This document shows, piece after piece, positions 14,483 to 19,013 of a DNA stretch of 19,013 bases; the stretch's first letter is position 1; each line of letters starts with the position of its first letter. The notes under the pieces are model-generated. The model was not told the DNA's origin, ran no database searches, and was given only the letters and a program-made list of their open reading frames with translations. The translations under genes and the position numbers were made by a program. Source of the DNA: Saliniplasma sp051745305 (GTDB lineage Archaea; Thermoplasmatota; Thermoplasmata; Halarchaeoplasmatales; Halarchaeoplasmataceae); contig JBNJDY010000026.1 of NCBI GenBank assembly GCA_051745305.1, positions 1 to 19,013 of the forward strand. Reading direction: 5' to 3'.

Positions 14483-15280
14483 CTATTTGTCGGGAGAAAT
14501 AGACCCGGTTCTGTACCCCTGTAGATCTAAGAAGATGTTCTCGTAACCTTCTTGTTTTAGAAGCTCGATTATTATTTTCCTGTTCTTTAAAATCACCTGC
14601 ATCTCTTCCGGCCAAACCTCGATGCGAACGGTATCATCGAAATCCCTAACACGTAGTTGATCGATACCCATCTCGTGGAGTTCATCTTCGATCTTTTCGA
14701 CTTTTTTCAATTTTTCTTCGGTTAGAACACTTCCTTCGGGAAAACGGCTTGCTAAACAGGCGTAGGACGGTCTATCCCATACCTCTTTTCCCCTCCATCG
14801 CAGTAATTTTCTTATCTCTTCCTCTTCCAAACCCACTTCTAACAGTGGGGCCCGGGCATGGGATTTGACAGCTTTCAATCCCGGACGATGACCATGAACT
14901 TCAGAGGCGTTAGTTCCCTCTAAGATATTCCAATCGTCTCCTAATTTTTCCTTAATTGATGAGAACAGCATCTCTTTACAGTGATAGCATCTATCCGCTG
15001 GATTACTTTTGAAATTTTGATCATCCAGTTTAGTAGTTTCGATTATCTTATAAGGTACATCGAACTGCTTCACTGCTTTCTCTGCAAGTTGGATTTCACT
15101 ATCTGGATAGACTTCCGCATCGATGATGACCGCTATGACATCTTCAAGGGCTTGAGATGCGGAATCCAGAACTAGTGTACTGTCCTTACCTCCGGAAAAG
15201 GCCACTGCAGCTTTGGATATTCCTTCGTCTGAGTACCAGTTCAAGAGATCCTTCCATCGATTTTCGATATCTTTACTCAC
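14483..15280 (-). CDS. larE: LarE-type ATP-dependent sulfur transferase (PP-loop)
   Basis: LarE adenylates and sulfurises a pyridinium dicarboxylate during nickel-pincer cofactor synthesis. This 265-residue homologue has the PP-loop FSGGKDS (28-34), the block AVIIDAEVYPDSEI near 50-63, EGTNASEVHGHRPGLKAV (121-138) and DRPSYACLASRFPEG (169-183). It carries three cysteines: Cys98 and Cys101 (RCYHCKE) plus Cys175. From memory, LarE proteins with this set, for example Thermotoga and methanogen forms, bind a [4Fe-4S] cluster and can act repeatedly, whereas Lactobacillus LarE sacrifices a single Cys. LarB and LarC are not in view, so the product may be another sulfur compound. The start is GTG with GGTGA six bases upstream. 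The preceding cupin stop is 15 nt away, indicating an operon. Confidence 0.88.
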   Translation of the reverse strand: MSKDIENRWKDLLNWYSDEGISKAAVAFSGGKDSTLVLDSASQALEDVIAVIIDAEVYPDSEIQLAEKAVKQFDVPYKIIETTKLDDQNFKSNPADRCYHCKEMLFSSIKEKLGDDWNILEGTNASEVHGHRPGLKAVKSHARAPLLEVGLEEEEIRKLLRWRGKEVWDRPSYACLASRFPEGSVLTEEKLKKVEKIEDELHEMGIDQLRVRDFDDTVRIEVWPEEMQVILKNRKIIIELLKQEGYENIFLDLQGYRTGSISPDK

Positions 15281-15286
15281 CTTATT

Positions 15287-15291
15287 TCACC
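15287..15291 (-). promoter_or_regulatory. Ribosome binding site fixing the GTG start of larE
   Basis: Read leftward GGTGA lies in the 15-nt gap between the cupin stop and the larE GTG at 15280, six bases from the start codon. It supports GTG initiation and coupling to the cupin gene. Confidence 0.55.
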
Positions 15292-15295
15292 TGAT

Positions 15296-15640
15296 TTATC
15301 TTACCATAGTCAATAACATCTTGAACTTTTCATGGGCCTGTACGGCGTGTAGGATATCGGCGGGCATGACTATAGTCTCGCCTTCTTGTAATTCATGTTC
15401 TTTCCCATCGATTATGATCAATCCTTTTCCATCTAGTACCTGAACGAAGGCATCATATGGTGCAGAATGTTCACTCAGCGACTGTTCTTTGTCAAAGGCG
15501 AACACGGTCAAAGTCCCAGACTCCCTATCTACAAGTGTCCGGCTTACAACGCCTCCTCCTTGATAATCAACTAATTCTTTGACTTTGAACTTACCATTTG
15601 GTACATTTTCCAGCGGAGTCTTGTTTTCTTCCATGATCAT
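15296..15640 (-). CDS. Small single-domain cupin
   Basis: This 114-residue protein is one cupin barrel. The first motif region is EQSLSEHSAPYDAFVQVLDG (52-71) and the second is EGETIVMPADILHAVQ (86-101). Of the usual metal ligands only His58 and His98 are clear: the second His of the first motif is Ala60 and the Glu position is not conserved. Metal binding may be reduced, as in other members with the EHSAPYDAFVQVL sequence. The reaction or ligand is unknown. It heads the cupin-larE unit. The annotated ATG at 15640 and a second ATG two codons later (15634) are both possible. A TATA-like GTACATATCC lies about 26 nt before the second, which would suit leaderless initiation there. Confidence 0.86.
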   Translation of the reverse strand: MIMEENKTPLENVPNGKFKVKELVDYQGGGVVSRTLVDRESGTLTVFAFDKEQSLSEHSAPYDAFVQVLDGKGLIIIDGKEHELQEGETIVMPADILHAVQAHEKFKMLLTMVR

Positions 15641-15826
15641 TTAAAAAAGAGATTGGATATGTACCTTTCCCCTTTTTGATTTGATTTACCAAATCATAGA
15701 AAAATATCGGGTAAATAGTTAGTAAAAATGAAGACCTTATGATATCATAAATCATTGAAAGATCTCATATAACCTTAACTTTTAGACCGAACAAGTGAGT
15801 CTTCTTTTGATAAGATTGCAACAAAT

Positions 15827-15834
15827 ATTTATAA
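15827..15834 (+). promoter_or_regulatory. TATA-box candidate for the REC-PAS gene
   Basis: ATTTATAA is followed about 28 nt later by the ribosome-binding motif at 15862. Transcription would start near 15855-15858, giving a short leader that includes this motif. Unlike most first genes in the window, this one looks leadered. Confidence 0.45.
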
Positions 15835-15861
15835 TGTGTTATTTTAAACTGCTTAAGAACA

Positions 15862-15869
15862 GGATGTGA
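15862..15869 (+). promoter_or_regulatory. Ribosome binding site that favours a CTG start
   Basis: GGATGTGA ends four bases before CTG at 15874 and 13 bases before TTG at 15883. The other GTGA/GGTG sites in the window lie about 4-7 bases from their start codons, so the CTG is better placed. Confidence 0.5.
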
Positions 15870-15873
15870 CACC

Positions 15874-16638
15874 CTGAAAATATTGATGGTCGATGACGAG
15901 AAAGCGTTTCTTAGACAAGCAAAAATCTTTATTGAACAACTAGATGATGATTTAAAAATCGATACTGTAGAAAGTCCAAATAAAGCTTTAAAAAGGCTCA
16001 AGGAAAGTAATTATGATGGAGTTGTTAGTGACTACCAGATGCCGGATATCGACGGGCTTGAATTTTTGAAGATCCTTCGTGAAGAAAAATGGACCGATAT
16101 CCCTTTCATAATGTTCACTGGAAGAGGACGTGAAGAGGTGGCCATGAAGGCACTCAACATGGGTGCCGATAGGTATTTACAAAAAGGGGGTGATCCGAGA
16201 ACACAGTATGGGGTTCTAGCTCAAGCCATTGAACAGGAAGTGACCCATCACAAAACGAAGAAACGTAATAAAGAACTACTGAGAGATCTTGATGAAACCT
16301 TTAATACCATCGATAATCCTATCCTACTTTTGGATAAGAACCACCATATCTTGAGGGTGAATAAAGCTGCTGAAGAATTTTTTAATGTTAAAAGAAAAGA
16401 TCTGATCGGAGAACCTTGTCACAAATTCACTCATGATATGGATTTCCCGTTAGAAAAATGTCCCTTGAAAAGATCCATTGAAACTAAACAAAAAGAAGAG
16501 ATAGAATTCTACGATGAAGATAAAGATGGCTACTTCATCGCTAGAACCAACCCCATCGTGAATGACAAAGGTGAGATAGAGAAATTCATCCACCAGGAGA
16601 TCGACGTCACGGACATAAGAAGTAAAAGACGTGTATAG
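15874..16638 (+). CDS. Response regulator with receiver and PAS domains
   Basis: From CTG at 15874 the protein has 254 residues. The receiver domain (1-125) begins KILMVDDE, with acidic Asp7 and Asp8, phospho-acceptor Asp53 in VVSDYQMPDIDG, the Thr of MFTGRG and the Lys of DRYLQKGG. The FTGRGREEVAMKALNMGADRYLQKGG-type sequence is typical of euryarchaeal receivers. A PAS domain follows (about 140-250), with NTIDNPILLLDKNHHILRVN, a Cys pair in GEPCHKFTHDMDFPLEKCPL, and a DVTDIR end. No DNA-binding, kinase or other output domain is present, so it may relay phosphate or modulate a partner through PAS. TTG at 15883 or ATG at 15886 would remove most of the first beta strand, which is why I prefer CTG; an in-frame stop at 15832 limits the start. 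Confidence 0.9.
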   Translation: MKILMVDDEKAFLRQAKIFIEQLDDDLKIDTVESPNKALKRLKESNYDGVVSDYQMPDIDGLEFLKILREEKWTDIPFIMFTGRGREEVAMKALNMGADRYLQKGGDPRTQYGVLAQAIEQEVTHHKTKKRNKELLRDLDETFNTIDNPILLLDKNHHILRVNKAAEEFFNVKRKDLIGEPCHKFTHDMDFPLEKCPLKRSIETKQKEEIEFYDEDKDGYFIARTNPIVNDKGEIEKFIHQEIDVTDIRSKRRV

Positions 16639-16662
16639 ATTAGGAATTGAAAATCTATAAAT

Positions 16663-16680
16663 TTAAAAAATGGTTTTTAA
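16663..16680 (+). terminator. Possible AT-rich hairpin terminator
   Basis: TTAAAAA and TTTTTAA form seven-base arms around ATGG, 25 nt after the stop of the REC-PAS gene. The right arm includes the T5 run usual in archaeal termination. It is entirely A/T in the stem, so the hairpin would be weak and this is tentative. Confidence 0.3.
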
Positions 16681-16694
16681 TAAATCATACAAAA

Positions 16695-16702
16695 CTATAA
16701 AT
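16695..16702 (+). promoter_or_regulatory. TATA-box candidate for the multi-sensor gene
   Basis: CTATAAAT is centred 28-29 nt before the ATG at 16727, the position expected for a leaderless mRNA. It suggests that the second receiver gene has its own promoter rather than depending on the first. Confidence 0.45.
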
Positions 16703-16726
16703 CCAAGCTGTGAGTAAATATGCATA

Positions 16727-19013
16727 ATGGTGAGACCAATAGAGAATATTTCTTTTCCTCATAAGAAAGTCATCGACGTGTTACTTGTCGATGATGACAT
16801 GGGTTTTTTAGAACTAGAGAAGGCCTTTTTAAAGAAAGAAGATGATAGTTTTCAGTTATTTACTGCACAATCCGCCTATGAAGCCCTGCAGCGGATGGAA
16901 GAACACTCGTTCGACATAATCGTATCCGACTACAAGATGTCGGAGATAGATGGACTGGAGTTTTTACGCATCCTTAGAGAGGATCGATCGGATGAAATCC
17001 CATTTATAATGTTCACTGGGGAAGGTCGAGAAGAGGTGGCGATAAAGGCTCTTAATTTAGGTGCTGACCGGTACCTCCAGAAGGGTGGTGATCCACGTTC
17101 ATTGTACGGTATTTTGTCACAAGCTGTAAAACAGGAAGTCACACATAGTAAAACAGCTAAAAAAGTGAAAGAACTCAATTCTCTTCTGATGTCTATCCGG
17201 AACGTTAATCAATTGATCGTAGAAGAAAACGACCTGTTGACTATCATCAATAAATCGTGTGAAACTCTTTTAGAAACAAGAGGTTATCTGAACATAGAGA
17301 TCGCACTGTTGGAGGATGAAACAGGAAACATAAGTCCGGTGACAAGTTCCGGGAAGCACGATAAAGCGATGTGGGAAGTGAACCTTAATGGAGAAGGTGA
17401 TGCACCCAAATGTGTGAAGGATACGATAAAATCCGCAGATACCGTGTTGATCGAAGACCCGGATACACATTGTGAAGGGTGTCCGTATTTTGAAGAAGAT
17501 TCGAGTCACAGAACAGCACTCGTTCCTATGATACATAGAGGTGAAACAGTTGGCCTGTTAACTGCTTGTTTTGAACCAGGTCACATCATATCTAAGAAAG
17601 AAATCGAACTTTTAGAGGAAGTAGCTGCAGATCTTGGTTTCTCTAGAGAGAAGATGATTGCAGATAAACTACTTCGCCAAAGGGAGAAAAGACTATCAAC
17701 GATTTTGGATTCTATAGGGGATGCAGTTATAGTGACGGACAAAAAAGGCAAAGTCGATTTCTTGAATCCAGTGGCAGAAAAACTGACAGGTTGGGATAAT
17801 GAAGAAGCGAAGGGTATAGTTTTAAGAGATGTCTTCAATATCGTTAACAACAAAACTAGAGAACCAGTGAAGGACCCTGTGAAAAGGGTACTTGAAAATG
17901 GCGGTACGGTCGCTCTCACGAATGACACTGTACTGACCTCCAAAGATGGCGAGGAGTATCAGATTGCCGATAGTGCAGCACCGTTGATCGATCAAAACGG
18001 TGAAGTTTCCGGCGTGGTTTTAGTATTCAGAGATGTAACTGAAAAATATGATAGTCAAAAAAAGCTAAAAACATATTCACACCATCTTCAAGAGAGGGTC
18101 AAAGAATTAGATTGCCTTTACAGTATCACAAAGCTGCTCGAGGGGGATAGACCTATCGATGAGGTATTGACCTCTGCTGTTAAAGTCATCCCGGAAGGCT
18201 GGCAGTACCCTGAAACCACTTCTGCTAGGATTAAATACAAGGATGAAGAATACGTTTCGGATAATTTTACTGAATGTCAATGTTCCATATCACAGGATAT
18301 AGTGATCGAAAATGAGGTCGTTGGAAATATAGAGGTTTTTGATCTTGAAGAAGAAAACGGTGAACCATATTTGGAAGAAGAATACGCATTGTTGAGCAGT
18401 ATATCCAACCATCTAACAAATTTTCTAGAACTGAAAAAGAGCAAATTGGATATCAAAAAGTCGAGGGATTTCTACTTAACTATCCTTGATGACTTTCCAG
18501 CACTAATATGGAGGTCCGGTATCGATGGAATGTGTAATTACTTTAACTCTACATGGCTTGATTTCACGGGAAAGAGCATAGAAGATGAACTCGGTGAAGG
18601 GTGGACTGAAGGTGTAGACCCTGATGATTTAGATAGGTGTGTAAATACATATTTGAATGCCTTTGAAAAGAGAGAGCCCTTCGAGATGGAATACAGACTA
18701 CTCCATCACAGCGGTGAATACCGTTGGATCATCGATTTCGGACGCCCTTTCTGGGATTTAGAAGGTGAGTTCGCTGGGTATATCGGTTCGTGTTACGATA
18801 TCGACGACAGAAAGAAAATGGAGACTGAACTGCGGTACCGTTTAAATCTAGAATCCATTATAGCCCAGGCATCCTCTGAGATGGTTCATCTTTCAAATGA
18901 CGAGATCGACGGAGCGATAGATCGAACGTTAGGTCTGATAGGCAATTTCGTAGGTATCGATAGAAGTTACGTATTCCTATTTGACGAAGAAGATGGAGTT
19001 ATAAATAATACAC
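16727..19013 (+). CDS. Receiver-headed multi-sensor protein (REC-GAF-PAS-GAF-PAS-GAF), 3' end outside the window
   Basis: The frame is open from ATG 16727 to the window end, 762 codons with no stop. An in-frame stop at 16715 precedes it, so the start is well limited. The receiver spans about 15-130 (Asp22-24, phospho-acceptor Asp68 in IVSDYKM, YLQKGG). A GAF domain follows (about 150-315, with HCEGCPYF), then PAS (320-435, DSIGDAVIVTDKKGKVDFLNPVAEKLTGW compressed into one block), a shorter GAF-like domain (460-570), a second PAS (580-700, DDFPALIWRSG to YDIDDRKKME) and the start of another GAF (from about 705). No transmembrane segment is visible, so it is probably cytosolic. Such chains usually end in a histidine kinase, but that lies beyond the window and is inference. 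The receiver closely resembles that of the preceding gene. Confidence 0.88.
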   Translation, partial: MVRPIENISFPHKKVIDVLLVDDDMGFLELEKAFLKKEDDSFQLFTAQSAYEALQRMEEHSFDIIVSDYKMSEIDGLEFLRILREDRSDEIPFIMFTGEGREEVAIKALNLGADRYLQKGGDPRSLYGILSQAVKQEVTHSKTAKKVKELNSLLMSIRNVNQLIVEENDLLTIINKSCETLLETRGYLNIEIALLEDETGNISPVTSSGKHDKAMWEVNLNGEGDAPKCVKDTIKSADTVLIEDPDTHCEGCPYFEEDSSHRTALVPMIHRGETVGLLTACFEPGHIISKKEIELLEEVAADLGFSREKMIADKLLRQREKRLSTILDSIGDAVIVTDKKGKVDFLNPVAEKLTGWDNEEAKGIVLRDVFNIVNNKTREPVKDPVKRVLENGGTVALTNDTVLTSKDGEEYQIADSAAPLIDQNGEVSGVVLVFRDVTEKYDSQKKLKTYSHHLQERVKELDCLYSITKLLEGDRPIDEVLTSAVKVIPEGWQYPETTSARIKYKDEEYVSDNFTECQCSISQDIVIENEVVGNIEVFDLEEENGEPYLEEEYALLSSISNHLTNFLELKKSKLDIKKSRDFYLTILDDFPALIWRSGIDGMCNYFNSTWLDFTGKSIEDELGEGWTEGVDPDDLDRCVNTYLNAFEKREPFEMEYRLLHHSGEYRWIIDFGRPFWDLEGEFAGYIGSCYDIDDRKKMETELRYRLNLESIIAQASSEMVHLSNDEIDGAIDRTLGLIGNFVGIDRSYVFLFDEEDGVINNT

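Larger units (their letters stand above)
15641..15873. other. Divergent intergenic region with two palindromes
   Basis: This 233-bp AT-rich gap holds the promoters of the cupin-larE unit (leftward) and of the REC-PAS gene (rightward). I see no coding potential or RNA gene in it. It includes TGATTT-ACC-AAATCA at 15682-15696 and the perfect 14-bp palindrome TTATGATATCATAA at 15737-15750. Both are possible operator sites, described further in the findings. Confidence 0.5.

Noticed and set aside
16720..16760. ATG at 16720 as start of the multi-sensor gene, using GTGAG at 16710
   Set aside because: It is in a different frame from the receiver domain. The in-frame ATG at 16727 has a TATA-like box at leaderless distance.
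17581..17943. Leftward 120-codon frame under the multi-sensor gene
   Set aside because: It lies opposite a continuous receiver/GAF/PAS reading frame with clear domain motifs. Its translation is low-complexity Ser/Thr/Phe/Leu, as expected for the antisense of acidic coding sequence.
1..19013. CRISPR arrays, tRNA/rRNA genes, insertion sequences or toxin-antitoxin pairs
   Set aside because: No regularly spaced repeats, cloverleaf-like sequences, transposase motifs or terminal inverted repeats were seen; gaps between genes are all under 300 bp.

Overview
The window looks archaeal and most likely euryarchaeal. It has a short archaeal-type PheRS beta chain, a beta-RFAP synthase homologue (a family best known from archaea) and TATA-like boxes about 25-30 nt upstream of several start codons. 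It also has GGTG/GTGA-type ribosome binding sites inside operons, and response-regulator/PAS proteins of the type common in methanogens, haloarchaea and Thermoplasmatota. Folate-type C1 enzymes (Fhs, FolC, PurH, ThyX), moderate-to-low GC and acidic but not extremely acidic proteins make a non-halophilic Thermoplasmatota-like lineage my best guess. That placement is inference. No tRNA, rRNA, CRISPR array or mobile element was found.

Layout. (1) 1-3176: the first codons of a leftward gene, then a divergent promoter, then pheT followed by a membrane-anchored CrtC/AttH-type lipocalin protein with a C-terminal Ig-like domain. (2) 3226-4275: a DUF1611 P-loop protein (DgcN family), convergent with and sharing stop-codon bases with the next block. 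(3) 9740-4272, leftward: a tightly overlapping chain purH, folC, nth, dipeptide-epimerase/DgcA-like enolase-superfamily enzyme, beta-RFAP-synthase-like GHMP protein. (4) 10484-9801, leftward: a membrane-anchored protein of unknown function. (5) 10599-13240, rightward: fhs, thyX and a 94-residue protein of unknown function. (6) 15640-13232, leftward: a cupin, a three-cysteine LarE-type sulfur transferase and a SufS-like cysteine desulfurase. (7) 15874-19013, rightward: two neighbouring paralogous receiver-domain proteins, a REC-PAS protein and a long REC-GAF-PAS-GAF-PAS-GAF protein that runs off the window.

How the genes work together. Fhs makes 10-formyl-tetrahydrofolate, which PurH uses for purine synthesis; FolC polyglutamylates the cofactor; ThyX uses methylene-tetrahydrofolate for dTMP. 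The centre of the window is therefore a folate C1 and nucleotide module in two divergent transcription units. Its leftward unit ends with a homologue of the enzyme that starts methanopterin synthesis, which raises the question of which pterin this organism makes. The DUF1611 protein and the enolase-superfamily enzyme belong to the two families paired in a D-glutamate catabolic route in marine bacteria and haloarchaea. The LarE and desulfurase neighbours suggest a sulfur relay. The two receiver proteins suggest a phosphorelay whose kinase is not in view.
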